Made by a program: the position numbers and the translations under genes. Under the pieces are notes generated by a model. The model was not told the origin of the DNA. It was given only the letters and a program-made list of their open reading frames with translations, and searched no databases. This document shows positions 1 to 11,940 of a DNA stretch of 64,000 nucleotides, one piece after another (position 1 is the stretch's first letter; each line of letters starts with the position of its first letter). The DNA lies in assembly GCA_019843655.1 (NCBI GenBank), contig JACDQD010000103.1, positions 6,696,001-6,760,000 of the forward strand, read 5' to 3'. Source of the stretch: Lethocerus indicus. Taxonomy: Eukaryota > Arthropoda > Insecta > Hemiptera > Belostomatidae.

Positions 1-570
1 TGATGGGATGGAGAAAGTAGCATGAAACGTCTTCCAAAAGGAAGCCGGGAGTTTCATTTCGAATCAAAATAAAACCGGGCGCGGATAAGCATTAGGCGCA
101 ATTAGCGAGGAGGGTGGAAGCAGTCCGGCTATTAAATATTTTCAGATCACTTAGTGGCCCGTTTATTGCAGGCCAGCAAGAAAAATGTCCTCCGCTATTA
201 GACGAAGAGAATTTCAGTTTTATTTTAAGAAAGGCAAAAAACGAAAAACACGGTCCGACGATAAATAGTACTAGAAAATGCGGAAAACTTCCACAGAAAA
301 TCGGAGTATTATACAAAATTCTCTGCCAGGATAAATAGTCCGGTAAGAAAAAACAGCAAACGGGAAAAATATAAGTATCTGCAGCCGTGTGCAACTCCTT
401 TTAGAAGTTTAGGGAGAAGCTGGGCACTGATTACAACTTCAATTTTGCTGGCAACTACTAATAAGTTGTAGTTCTACTTTTTACAATAAAATTTCTGTAC
501 GTTTAGACAAAAATTAAAATAAATTAAAACTGATTCGGATCCGTAATTATCTCAACAATTTTAAATTATA

Positions 571-634
<64 letters not shown>

Positions 635-1505
635 TTTTAATAAATATTAATTACTACAAATGAGAATATTAAATAAGGTGATTAATAACTGACACAGAGT
701 AACAGAGATTGTTGTCTATTAGCTATTTCCGCTTTTCAATGTCTTCTCCAGTGATAGAGGATTTTTATAATGAATTTAAAATAGAACGAATCGTCAAAGG
801 AACAAGAACAATAACTGCAGGATACAGAAAGATAAATCACGAATAAGTGACGAGTTTCACATCGAGTTTTCTTTAGCTAAGAATTTTTATTCTGTTATTG
901 TATTATTTAATAAAATAAAGTAATATATTCTGCAGCACATACCATGCGGTTGGGTAGAAATTGTTAGTTATTGAACCAGTGTTTATTACGACCCATCTCA
1001 AATTGGATAAGTGCAGAACGACGTATATCTCTATACGTCCAAATCTATCGTATTTGCAAAGCGCGACTACAACCTGCTCAAATATGAATTTCTTTTAATG
1101 ATTATGACTGTACCCTTCTATGCCCAATTCACACTCCAGCCGCCATTTGGCATTGCACATATCGAGACAGAGTGGATGAAGCATGCTTGACAATTTTCTA
1201 GAGGAGTGCAATGGGGCTCGGGTTTTGAGACGGTTGGAAGGAAGGACGGCCTTATTACTGATTCCCCCGCTGTAGCGCCAGCCAAGTTCTCATTTAACTT
1301 CAAAGGCAGTCGTCACCAGATAAGGTTGGCAAACCTGGGCCTGCCTAGGAGGGCAGGGGGATCTCTTCAACTATTTACCGGCAGCCCCTTTTCCCCAGGG
1401 CAACTTATAAGTAGAGGATAGCACTCCACTCGATGCTCGATTCCCAAACAATTTGAAGTGGATTAGCTCTTATAATAATAAATATATCAAACTGTTTTTA
1501 TACAG
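1..1505. other. noncoding, mostly AT-rich
   Basis: No supportable gene. Contains the first (TA)n tract and a somewhat GC-richer stretch at about 1118-1430 open in two frames on opposite strands for about 60-70 codons, without splice signals or a recognisable peptide. Confidence 0.6.
566..630. repeat. (TA)n microsatellite
   Basis: Near-pure TA dinucleotide run of about 64 bp with one G interruption at 576, in AT-rich noncoding sequence. Confidence 0.98.
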
Positions 1506-1524
1506 ATCGGGAAAATGTGCCCAG
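1506..1524 (+). other. microexon-like segment (19 nt)
   Basis: CTGTTTTTATACAG is followed by 19 nt ending in CCCAG and then a full-consensus GTAAGATA donor. An ATG at 1514 with purine at -3 could alternatively make this the end of a first coding exon (M-C-P then a split codon). Both splice signals are good, but 19 nt is short enough that chance pairing is plausible. Confidence 0.18.
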
Positions 1525-2264
1525 GTAAGATATAACAATTAATACATTTATTTTAAGTTTACTTTGCCTTATATATTAAATGCACTTAATAGGATATTAT
1601 GGGTATAGGTTTTCCATCGATACATCCTGCACACGGCTATCTTTAATCGGGATTAATTACAAGGAGAAACAACTTGTGCCCCCTAGTATTCAGTACCATG
1701 TGAATTTTGTTAACAAAACTGAACGGCCGTGACATTATTGGAAGAGAAAATGACCGTTTGAAATCGTAAGGGGAGATAGAAACGACAACAAATAAAACAT
1801 AACAAGCCTCGAAACATTTAACCCGCGACATATCATGAAGATAAATTTAGTTTCTTTAGAATGGTTTATTAACTGACATTTGTTTTTTAAATAATAAATT
1901 CTCTATCACTTAAATATTAAGTTTGATAAATAACTCTTTATATATATTTATAATCGCATTCTTTAAACTGTCACAACAATCTTGCAACTCAGCTCTACAG
2001 TTACCATAATAATGTAGTTATTATAATTATAATGTTTTGGTTAATCGATGCAAATTTTCAACCCACGATGATTCCCTCCATTTAAGTGAACTTTGATCGC
2101 AAATTCAAAACAGATTTTTTGTCCGCAAGTAATGGCTAATTCAATTACCGTCGATCGGACCTACCAGTTCCCCTGTCATTACCAAAATAGTATAAATTAT
2201 CATTATTATTGGGTTCGAGAACGATAAATATGGAAAAGTTTCGGATAAATAATTAGGTACTCAC
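1525..2264. other. noncoding, AT-rich; intron downstream of exon 2265-2319
   Basis: Begins at the donor of the microexon-like segment and ends at the minus-strand exon's donor. AT-rich with no conserved-looking block seen. Confidence 0.55.
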
Positions 2265-2319
2265 CGGAACCATTATTGGAAACTGTGCCACCGCTAGCCC
2301 ATGACCATGACTCCGAGCC
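2265..2319 (-). CDS. short internal coding exon, unidentified protein (phase 0 in, phase 1 out)
   Basis: On the minus strand a TTTTGTTTGCAG acceptor precedes a 55-nt segment ending CCG before a GTGAGTACC donor, both close to consensus. Read in phase 0 it gives 18 codons with S-E-S-W-S-W-A-S-G-G-T then V-S-N-N-G-S, plus one base of a split codon; a second frame is also open and a third has a stop. The phase-0 start matches the phase-0 end of the exon at 30386-30489, so the two can be consecutive exons of one minus-strand gene with an intron near 28 kb. Together they are 159 nt (53 codons) with phase 1 on both outer ends, so the pair can be skipped without a frameshift, whereas either alone would shift the frame. 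Family not recognised. A small exon found by splice signals can arise by chance, so confidence is moderate. Confidence 0.6.
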
Positions 2320-4640
2320 CTGCAAACAAAAGTACACTTTAGATTCGTTTCATTTTCTTTCCTTTAAATTGATATTCTTTAATGCCACGTATGTTATCTA
2401 TACATTACATAAATTAATTATTTATAAGAGTACATTTAAATAAGGAGTAAAATCCACTTATTTTGTTTATAATTATAAAGAACTTAGTAATATAAATCAC
2501 TGGCCTATACTTTTCAGTATATATTAGGGAAACATGCCAATGAAACACTGCAGTTTTAAAATAAGAAATTAGCACAGCCGATATATTTTGAAGTCATAAT
2601 TATAGCTATTATTGCCGTGCGTTCGATTGAAGTGGTCAGTCAACATTGTGTCCCCGGTGGCCCCAGTTAAAAGTTTTAATATTTCATTCCGTTCGATATT
2701 AAATTGCAATTTATGGCCTCAGTGTACCTTGCGTGAACCGTGACTGTATTTTTTCAGTTCAGCGAGCATATCGTGACGTACAAAGATTGAAGCAGATACG
2801 TTTTCATTCTCAGGGGTCTACGGAAATTTGCCAATTTTCCGAACACGCGATATCCAGTACAAGCGCGATCAGAACCGTATCATGTTATAAAACATAACGC
2901 CAGAAATATGGCGAAACGGAAATACATTTTGAATATGTGACATTTGCGGAATTCATTCTTCAACTATATGATAGAGATGAGGGGGGTGAAGGGAATATGA
3001 TCATAAGACGTGTACAGTTAGATTTTACAAACAATTGCATTATTACGTTCTTACTACTTAGTATATTCAGGACTTTTTTAAATACAGCAATAAATTAAAA
3101 TGTCCTTGCTAAAATTAACCCTATCAAAAGGATGTCTGTTTCGTAATTAATTTTAAGTAATTCTTATCTTAAGTAAAAAAAATTCACGTCAATAGCATTG
3201 CTTAATAATCTCCACTGGCCAATAAAACCATCAAAGGTCATGTTTTTTATCTTCTAGAGGATAGCGACTGATAAGAAATATTTTTAAAAGTGTCTACGCG
3301 AAAACTAAAGAGACTAATATATTCAAGTTCCGATTGGTTTCGTTCCCATTAATTCATACGAAGGAAATCGAATTCCAGTGCCAATTCCTGCAACTCGCTC
3401 TGTAAACAACCGCCGTTTTGGCATAAAGCCATCAAACGTCGACTAAAAATTGCGGGTCGTCTCTTAGATGTTCTGACTTAGTTTACTTCACATTATTTGC
3501 GCCGGGTCCGTGTAGTTTCAGTTTCAGTGACCTCAAAGCGGAATCTCCGACTCCTGATAATCCTTTCAGCGACCAATGAAGGGTCAGAAAGGCGGGACAT
3601 GCCAAATTGAGTTCTTCAGGTATTCCGTGATTTTCGCCGTTTCGTCATTCTCTGACCGAGCTCGATGCCGAAACAGGCGAAGGCAAATAGGTTCTTTCCC
3701 TTTGTCGGAAAGAAATTTGCTGGGAAAAGCAATTAAACTCTGATTTATATTTGAAGTTCGCTGGCAGTTCTCAATAAGTACGTACGCTCTTAATGTCGGA
3801 GAATTCTCGGCAATGCAGATGTATGTTAGAAAGGCGGGATAATGACTTAGAATACTGACTGGAGTAGGGTGCGACTGACGATTGAATTGTTAATGGGACA
3901 CCCACTCGTGTTCCATTGTGACCGGGCTACACCTTCTCCACCCACCCCCTCCCCCACTATTAACAAGGGCCACTTTATGTTGTTGCCGATTTAAATAAAC
4001 GTTTTCAGTCAATTGTCGAAGACCATGCATTTTCAATAGACGACGTTCTTGACATTAGCGACAATCCCCTTTTTTCAAGAAATTCGTCGACTTGGCTTTG
4101 GTTAAATCAGAAATATCCGGTAATCTGACTAAACGGTAGGGAAAGGTATCGTAACAAGGGGGCGCTCAAACAAGTATCTTAAATAAGTAGAATAAACCAG
4201 GATATTAATTTGCTAGCCCATTCGGAGTCGAGAATATTTCTAACGCCACGTCGCACTTTGTTAGTGTTATCGATATCTGGAAGATTCTTCGATATAATCT
4301 GGATGTGGACTTTGTTTCGAAAACATCACAGTTTCTGTAAAATATTTAAAATTACCACGCAAAATAATTCAATTTTATACCATAACTATTCTTAGGATGT
4401 AGAATCGCCACGCTAATACACAGTTAGTACTAAACAGGTCCGTTAACGTAAATAAATACCTATTCCCATTCCTTCGAATACTCGATAATCAAAACTCACC
4501 AAACATAAGAAATTGCCCAGAGGAGGGTTCAAGGATTGGAAACTGGCGTGTACGCCATAGTAATGAATGCTGACGGAACGCTAAGCGTGATTTAATGCCG
4601 ACTACCGAAGATGGCAGGGAGCCCGGGGAACGGTCGATGC
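2320..4640. other. putative intron, AT-rich with a moderate GC rise at 3340-4000
   Basis: A plus-strand 3'-splice-like TGTATTTTTTCAG at about 2745-2757 opens a 45-codon frame without a donor. A minus-strand acceptor-like TATTTTACAG at 4335 opens a frame down to a stop, and a GTGAGT donor-like site near 4498 (minus) lacks a credible acceptor. None is convincing. Confidence 0.5.
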
Positions 4641-5060
4641 TCGATAAATCTGCATAATTTTCCATTTCTATTCAACCACCGGACAAGGCGGGTCGCCGCG
4701 TTCGACCGTGTACCGGACAAATTCCGGCCGCGATAAACGGCCAATTCCGGTTGGGCCAGTCGGACGAGCGACGGCCCGTTTTATCGGAGCAGTCGAATAC
4801 CGATCGAGATTTAAACGGGGACAACGAGCACTGACCAGGGGCCGGCCGGCTTAGTCGGTCCGTTCGTTTTCCCGACTTTTTTAATAACTCGGACTGCATT
4901 GATGCACCGACCGAGCCCCGACGCGTCAATGACGGGGAAATAAATATTTACACGCGGGGCCCGAGTAAACCAATGAATTATGCATTCACGGATATTCGCG
5001 TCCCCGATATGATCTGGACCGGTGCGACTCGTGTAACCGATCAATCGGTCGTCCTCGAAT
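4640..5060. promoter_or_regulatory. CpG-dense block, candidate regulatory element
   Basis: Sharp rise in GC and CpG between AT-rich flanks, with repeated AATTCCGG/CCGG steps near 4720-4760, a forkhead-like TATTTAC near 4945 and an ATTATGCATT motif near 4978. Open frames on the minus strand (77 and 85 codons) look like composition effects, not genes. Confidence 0.35.
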
Positions 5061-5675
5061 AATGGAAATCGGGATAAACCCTTATTAATCGATTGCGATC
5101 AAGGGCGAGTCGAAAAAACGAGGAGAAAAGTCGAGTTCGATTAGTGTTAAACGATGCCGATCGAAACATCGGAAATAAAAAAAATATGTATATGGATCAC
5201 AGTGTAAACACGCAGTCGTTTAACCTGATTTGGTATCCTGACAGAAATATGACGTGAATATGAGCGTAATGAAGGAACGAATTATATTATTTTATATTTT
5301 GACACAACTGCCTCGCTATATCATTAAATATTACATAAAAAAAACAGCGTATCGGTAACAACATATTACCGTTCCCTAATCATTAACTTAGACGAGGGAT
5401 ACTGCATATTTACAGTATGGCCTAATTGGTATCTCAGTACCGAAATGTACATAAGAGAAAGTAAGTAACTGGAGAGTGATGAAATATATTAAAGTAAATT
5501 AATGTGTGGTAGATAAAGATAATTATGTACTAAAAAAATAAGAGGGAAGATAAATACAAGTTAATGAATAAACTGGAGTTAGTGCGCTCCACTGGTTTAA
5601 TAAGTTAAAATGCTCAACAGTAGCAGGCCGAATTTTCCTCAATTACAAATTTGAAGATAAATAAACCATTATTAA

Positions 5676-5677
<2 letters not shown>

Positions 5678-5725
<48 letters not shown>
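5678..5725. repeat. (TA)n microsatellite
   Basis: Pure AT/TA run of 48 bp within an AT-rich stretch. Confidence 0.98.
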
Positions 5726-5727
<2 letters not shown>

Positions 5728-6918
5728 TGGTGAATGGCCTTATATTTTTATTAATCAACGTTATATAATAATAAAATAAAAACGGAACATTTACAAAAAG
5801 TTAATTTATATTATTCATGAACAAATACGAGTAACAATTTGTCGTTTTTAATTTTAATATTCTTTCGTCATTAATTAATTAATATACCTACAAATAATTA
5901 TTGAATAAAGGACTGGTTGACTGTAAAGAAAAGGTGGCAATGATAATTCCCTTATGCAATGTTTTGCGCCATGTGATTTTAACCATAGTTTGAAGGTTGT
6001 CTAATTCATTAACAATGTATTAAGCATCCAAGTATACCGTCTGACGATATTTCACTGACAAAGGAACCCTAACTGAGAGAAATCGGTACTCAATAATACC
6101 CAAGTGATTAATATAACAATGCCGTTAATATTTAAGGCTGTTCCGGTTGTCATGACAACATTGCGTTAATGAAAAATAGGCGTACGGTCTTTACCGGCAA
6201 TCAGTCGGTCATTAACATACGTACCGTTAAAGTTCGAACCATTATAGAAAGGAGTAAGAACGATTGTTGCGAAAACAGACATATACAATTACCGTAATAC
6301 GAAGCGCACATTTTAAACATAGACATGACCTTAAGAGAAGTATCGAATAACTGACTTTTAAATTCGATGAAATTCATACAGTTCTAGTTACGAACGTGTA
6401 AAAGTAACATACTTTCATAGATAGTATTATGCCTCTTTCCTAATAATCGATGCTACTAATAAGCTATTATATCAACTATCGAAGTACTAAAGTATGATTT
6501 ATGAATGTGTGCATCAATATTTGATAGATTTGTAACCCAAATTTCACTATTTATATAGGGTTGTGCTACTGAGGACTTTCAATACATTTTAAATTGAAAT
6601 AACCATATATTTAAGAATCTGTATTAACCTAACTGATGACAATCATTCACGAAAAAAATTCACACCCATAAGAAATGTCAAAATAACAACAGTACTCTCA
6701 AATGAGTGTTAAATGTGTCGGGTCATCATTTATTAAACTACAAATAAATTTAAAATTGGACTATTATTGTTATACTTGTTAATTTACTCGAATTATTAAA
6801 TCCCTTCCACGTCAAAGCAACAAACAGATATCGCTGTTCTGGGTTCACCATTAAGTATCATTCAGTTGCTTATTCGAACAAATCTTTAAAGGCTACAGGA
6901 AAATAAAAATTAGACGAA

Positions 6919-6919
<1 letters not shown>

Positions 6920-6971
<52 letters not shown>
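6920..6971. repeat. (TA)n microsatellite
   Basis: Pure TA run of about 52 bp, 1.2 kb from the previous one, at the edge of the CpG-rich patch that starts near 7070. Confidence 0.98.
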
Positions 6972-6973
<2 letters not shown>

Positions 6974-7060
6974 CATAAGTATATAAGTATAAATGAATAG
7001 GTTGAAATTTAGTCACTTCTGAAAACGTAGTGTCCATTCTTGTAAATAAAAATATTCAAA

Positions 7061-8060
7061 CACGATATTATTGGCATATCCTTTCTTCAAGGAGAAACAA
7101 CGGCACAAACGTGAACCTAGTATTGACCCCGGGCACACAACGAAACGAAATTTCACCGACGGAGGCGAACGAACTGGCCAAATGCCGGAGCCGCGAAGGA
7201 TAATGATATGGACGTCTGACGCGGTAGAAGAGAAATACGCCGCCAACCCAAGGATATATGGAAACCGGACCCCCACATCTGTTCCGGAGGCGTTATACCG
7301 GACGCCCCATATGCGATATCCACAAATCCGTAGTCTAATTTACTTGAGTTTCTAACACGAATCTACAACATTATTTCATTCAACATTGTCTAATCAGAAA
7401 CTAAACCATTAGCTACCGTCAGTTCGATGTCATTATACAGTAATAATAGGCTTTTAAATTGACTTTATTGTAATACTATCGTTATATATCTGTTATTTTT
7501 ATATTTTTGGCTTCATATATTATACAGCAGATAAGTGCTACCAAAAAAACTGTATTCTGGGTGACCTTTGATAAGAAAAACCTCGCGACAATCGCACAAA
7601 TTAATTTAATATTGTACACTTAATACATTATTTTATATATTATTGTTCGCTATTTTTTTCCTATCCTGACCGTGTGGTGAAACGTTAGTGCGCCATTTTC
7701 GTCAATAATCTGTACAGTTTGAGGAGAGAAACATAAATTATGCGGGATACGCGGGGTATGGAAAATAGTCGGCCATCTGGGCCGGGAGAGAGGGGGCGTG
7801 TAATATTGGCACCTCCAGAGTCAACAACCGGCACTAAATAAAGCCCGGCTTTCTTTCACAGCCGAAGAAAGTGCGCAGATAATCGCACCGGATAAATACA
7901 AATGGCCTCATTATATCTTTTATTCTCCCCACCCAACGACCGGCTTTTGAACAAATAACCGCCGACCTCTAAAGCATAACCGGCCCGCTAAATTCGTGAC
8001 CCGACTCCCCGGGTCAGAACGCCCATCGGAAGATTGCGTAATGCCAATGGGTCAGAAAAT
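7061..8060. other. two CpG-rich patches in AT-rich DNA
   Basis: At 7071-7340 both strands are open (94 codons plus, 87 codons minus), with an acceptor-like TCCTTTCTTCAAG near 7090 but no good donor. A second patch at 7740-8060 holds GC-rich sequence with GGCCGGGAGAGAGGGGGC and TAATTC/TTAATTC motifs. Regulatory rather than coding by appearance. Confidence 0.4.
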
Positions 8061-9141
8061 TCATGCGTTCGTTAATTCTTATTGAAACGCTCATTTAGAT
8101 TATGGAACGTGGAAAATATGTATACGACATTTTGTTATTTCAAGACGTAGCTCGTACGACACAGGAGTACATACACAATGGAAATTCATATATAAAAATG
8201 ATATATATTAATTGCTAGTAGATTACTTAAAATCATAGTAGTACAGCAATGTTCAGAGGAATGTTGGAAAAGGCTTAAGACATACGTTTCAAGTTGCAAT
8301 AATTCATTTGTTTAAAATAGAAATATAACGTCTGTTTGATTACCAATATCAATATCATTCTAACAAATAGTCTACTAATGACTGCTGTTTCCTTGTGTCA
8401 GATGGGATTTGCTTTCGCCTAACGACAGCGGAGTCAGGGACCACTTGAGTATCCCCCGAGTAAATAATTGACGACCTCGTCACCCTTCCCCTTCCTAATC
8501 CCGTCTCTTTCCTCACTATACCTAATTTGTACAGGGGAATTCTCCTCGGACAATAGAACGAGGTTACATTTAGTTAAATCGACTATACAGCCGTTCTATT
8601 ATAGATAATGGTAGAATCAGTTATCCTAATCAGTTATCAGTTATCGAAATCAGTTACCCTAGATATTTGATTAAACCGGAGATTACCGCCTTGCGGATGG
8701 TAAAAAGAGGAAATTGGAATGACATAACATTCCAAACCATAACGGAGCCACCAAGCAAAACCCTTAATTTTATTTTCAAGCTTCAATCATCGTTAACGTG
8801 GGTCGTCTATACAAGCTATACAATTATAGTCATATAAAGCCTTGATCGTATATTTTGGCGGCGTTGGTAGTGAAAAATGCACTAAGAAACTTATCCCTTC
8901 GATGCGAAACATGCCGCGTCGAAACAGTTCAATTATTCTGACATCAATACCGTGTGAAAGCGGGAGGAGGATGTGGCGAAGGGCGGAGAGTCGATGACCA
9001 AGGGCTCGTTTACAAACCGCAAACCGTAGGTTTTATTATTTAGCTTGTGTTTTTTGTATTTGTCCGTGGGATGTGTTGTGTTTCGTGAGGGCTTGGAACA
9101 TTGTCGCTGTACGATTTTCTCCGCCCGCCTATTTCCCACAG
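8061..9141. other. AT-rich noncoding stretch
   Basis: Includes the CAGTTATC cluster. At 8933-9223 the minus strand has a 96-codon frame overlapping the plus-strand terminal-exon candidate; neither strand is convincing. Confidence 0.5.
8615..8658. repeat. short tandem CAGTTATC repeats
   Basis: Four copies of CAGTTATC or CAGTTACC at 8618, 8631, 8638 and 8651, three of them carrying a TATC (GATA-type) core. Irregular spacing suggests motif clustering or slippage. Confidence 0.85.
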
Positions 9142-9321
9142 GCAACACCACAAGTGTACCAGTGCATGAACCCAGAGATCCAACAACGGCTCCTTCTCCC
9201 ATTAGCCAAACACACAACAACAATTGTGCGCAAATTTATAATATTAAACACCACTCGCATTAATAGTACAAACTTCAAGGCTGTAGTCCCTGCGAAGGGT
9301 CTTTCCAAGAAGCTGCCTTAA
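9142..9321 (+). CDS. candidate terminal exon with a nearby AATAAA
   Basis: A pyrimidine-rich CGCCTATTTCCCACAG acceptor precedes a frame of 59 codons ending in TAA at 9319-9321, and an AATAAA lies at 9394-9399. The peptide begins A-T-P-Q-V-Y-Q-C-M-N-P and ends K-G-L-S-K-K-L-P. A second frame of 39 codons from the same acceptor is T/N/P-rich. The minus strand is also open here for 96 codons, which weakens the case because the CA-rich composition keeps stops rare. No family is recognised. Could be a small terminal exon, a decayed insert, or chance. Confidence 0.15.
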   Translation, partial: ATPQVYQCMNPEIQQRLLLPLAKHTTTIVRKFIILNTTRINSTNFKAVVPAKGLSKKLP

Positions 9322-10420
9322 GAACAAACCTCTTTTCTTCGGGTAGTGCAGTCTTGAGACACTGAGAAATCGGGATTAAATATGGTTATTCCAAATAAAG
9401 CAGCTCATCTCTTTGAAAAAATCCAGTCGTGGTGCCCTATGCTATTTCCTATACCGTCGCGTACCGAGTAGTGCACTTGGTTCATAAAAAAATTTGCAGT
9501 AGTCTAATATATTATTAGATTCCATCTTTCTATTTTGCATTTCGAACCACCAAAAATCATAAACCCGAGGATTCCAGAAAAACGGGAATGTAAATACCGG
9601 CGAATTATTCAGTAAACTGTGCAGCGACTAGCTGCAGAGGTCGATTTCAGCATTTAACACGAGCGTTTTCATGATAACGTTATGCCCCTAGGCTACGGCC
9701 ACACCCTGTACATTCCCGACCGGTGTTTCCGCAGTTTGCTCTGGGACAAATATTTATTTGATATCTACCGGACAACATCGAACCATATATAAAAAAGAAG
9801 TTAAAACGGCCTTCACTTCTGGTATTGCTTTACGCGACCGCTGACACGTAGTAAAATTAAATTTGTTAACATATCTGAATCAGAACGACAATGTTATCAA
9901 GTTCACTTTCAAACTGAAATACTGTACTTCTAAGAGACTATAAAAATGTCATACCTACCTCTTGCATACTTTTTTATGTATGCCGTTTATAGACAGAATA
10001 ATACTAACAACATCTATCTGTTTTCCAAACGAGTGGTGGAAAAAGCGCCTCTAAAACTCTATATTCTATATCTGTGGGCCTATTTTATTCTAGTCTGGTC
10101 CTAATGGTCCGCGTAAAAAGTAGTAAACAGTACCAAGAGTATTCATCAAATTATGATTCAGCTGATGAAACCCACCCTATTCTAAAGAAGACTTAACAGG
10201 TGAAATAGCATTCAAAAGTAATATTAAAACGTTAGAGTGGATGGAATTTAATACTAACGGGTTCATGTAATATTGGTTCCTTGGATGGCCCAAAAGAATG
10301 CGCGTGTGTATATAATCATGATTCCAAAGTCATGTTTATATTATGATATAAATAATATAAAATCGAAAACGGGTATGTCTTTTATTTTTGTATTTTCTTT
10401 TTTACTTTCCTCCCAATTAG
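9322..10420. other. noncoding, AT-rich, ending in a long polypyrimidine tract
   Basis: An AATAAA lies at 9394-9399. The last 40 nt are T/C-rich and form the 3'-splice-like signal before 10421. No gene seen. Confidence 0.55.
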
Positions 10421-10541
10421 ACCTGGGCGATTATTGCCATCAGGCGTAGCCGTCGAGGTCGTCTCGGTCGCGGTCGATTTTCGAGCAGGATATCAACCGC
10501 AAGCTTCATGTCTCAAATCGGGGAAAACCGGTCAGGACCCG
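10421..10541 (+). CDS. candidate plus-strand exon behind a very strong 3' splice site
   Basis: About 40 nt of pyrimidine-rich sequence (10380-10418) ends in CCCAATTAG and is followed by an abrupt switch to CpG-rich sequence. Two frames stay open: one for 56 codons (R/G-rich, with R-R-S-R-R-G-R near the start) and one for 44 codons (with V-A-V-E-V-V-S-V-A-V). Possible donors are weak: GT at 10531, 10542 or 10581. The core is built from GTCG-type steps, so part of the openness comes from composition. It is on the opposite strand to the main exon pair, so it would be a nested or neighbouring transcript. It could equally be a CpG-rich regulatory patch beside a T-rich tract. Confidence 0.22.
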
Positions 10542-10589
10542 GTACGGCGAAATTAGACACACTTCAGATACAATGGGGAAGTATCCATT

Positions 10590-11940
10590 AAATTGATCTA
10601 TTATATTCGATAGATATAAGATAGAGAAAAGCTCATCATTCTACCGCCATTTGAATGCTCTAAATTTTCATCTATTAGAATATTTTTCGCTGCGAAATTC
10701 CAGACAATTTAAAATTAAATCAACCATGGTTAGTGGCCATCCGTAATCATAATTTGTTTTCATAATTACGAGGTTGTTCTACGTTTGTATTCCTATTTTT
10801 ATTGAAATCACGAGATATATTAGTAACCTTTGATCAAGCATTGCTAGGCCTATGACATGATGTTAAACCATCGGCAGCAGTCGCACAGCAACGTTACCAT
10901 AGAAGGCTATGTGTGTTTCACAACACGATGCCGCTCCCTAGAGATCAGTTAAATGAATATTATAATTTAATCACCGCTGTTCTCGAGGATTACCGCTTAC
11001 AGGATAATGTCGATGTTATATTGATGGATGGCACTAATCCAATGAGTCTATAGTAGCAACGAACTGAGCACAAATGTAAATATCTACTTTGATGTTATCT
11101 TTGACAATGAATGTGAACATATTTTGACAAGGGATTGAAGTAAATTATGAAATACGGAACTAAACACATGCCTGTTTCAATCTGAGACCATAAAAGAAAT
11201 TATTTGTATGATTTAAACAATTCTCTTTCCAATACTGAAACAAGAAGCCTATATAATAATACGATATGTATACCTTGAAAGGGCTGGAAAAGATTCCTTT
11301 TGTATAATCAAGTATATAACACTTCTAATGAGTTCATGTAATTTAATTTCTCTCCGAAACTTGTATTATCAATAACGTAGTTAACGATAATATAATTTAC
11401 AATTATATAAAAATATTCCTGATATAGTTCCACTAAGAATATTCTCCGCAAGGGATAATGGCACCGTACCCAAATAATAATGTTAGCGACCAAAAATAAT
11501 ATAATAACTAGCCATTATTCCACTTTCCCAGGGTGAATACACTCGGACTTAGTGGAACAGAGGTCTAAACTGGCTCCAATCGGCAGGCGGTGGGCCGTGA
11601 CACTCTACAGTGAGATCGGAGGTTTTTGTTGTTTTTTGCGAATATAAAAATTTATTGTTTAAACAAGTCCATGTTTGGAACAACATTCACCGGCCGCAGG
11701 AACATGTGTTGTACATAGTACGACAGGTCGGGCATTTTCGGGTGTTTGAAAACCGGTGTTGCTCAAGACAAGGGACAGGTTGAGGATTCACCGCTGGAAG
11801 AATGCAAGTGTCGCAACGGCTCGTTAACTGGCAAGAGAGGGAGAGAGATAGAGGGAAAGAGAGAAGAAAGGTCAGTACGCATCCGCCGGTTCGCTGCACC
11901 CCGACCACACTACACACATATTTATTAATGGAGAACGCTA
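10590..11940. other. noncoding, AT-rich, with GA-rich tract near the end
   Basis: No supportable gene. At 11687-11928 opposite-strand frames of 76 and 60 codons overlap the GA-rich tract, as expected from biased composition. Confidence 0.55.
11834..11874. repeat. GA-rich simple sequence (GAGA-type)
   Basis: Imperfect GAGA run. Its first 20 bases (agagagggagagagatagag) recur exactly at 50759-50778. Confidence 0.85.

Larger units (their letters stand above)
5061..7060. other. AT-rich noncoding stretch
   Basis: Two (TA)n tracts, many short A/T runs, no open frame of 60 codons. Nothing further seen. Confidence 0.7.

Noticed and set aside
4498..4545. Minus-strand exon ending at a GTGAGTTTT donor
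   Set aside because: The donor is good, but the only upstream AG lacks a pyrimidine tract and the frame choice is arbitrary.
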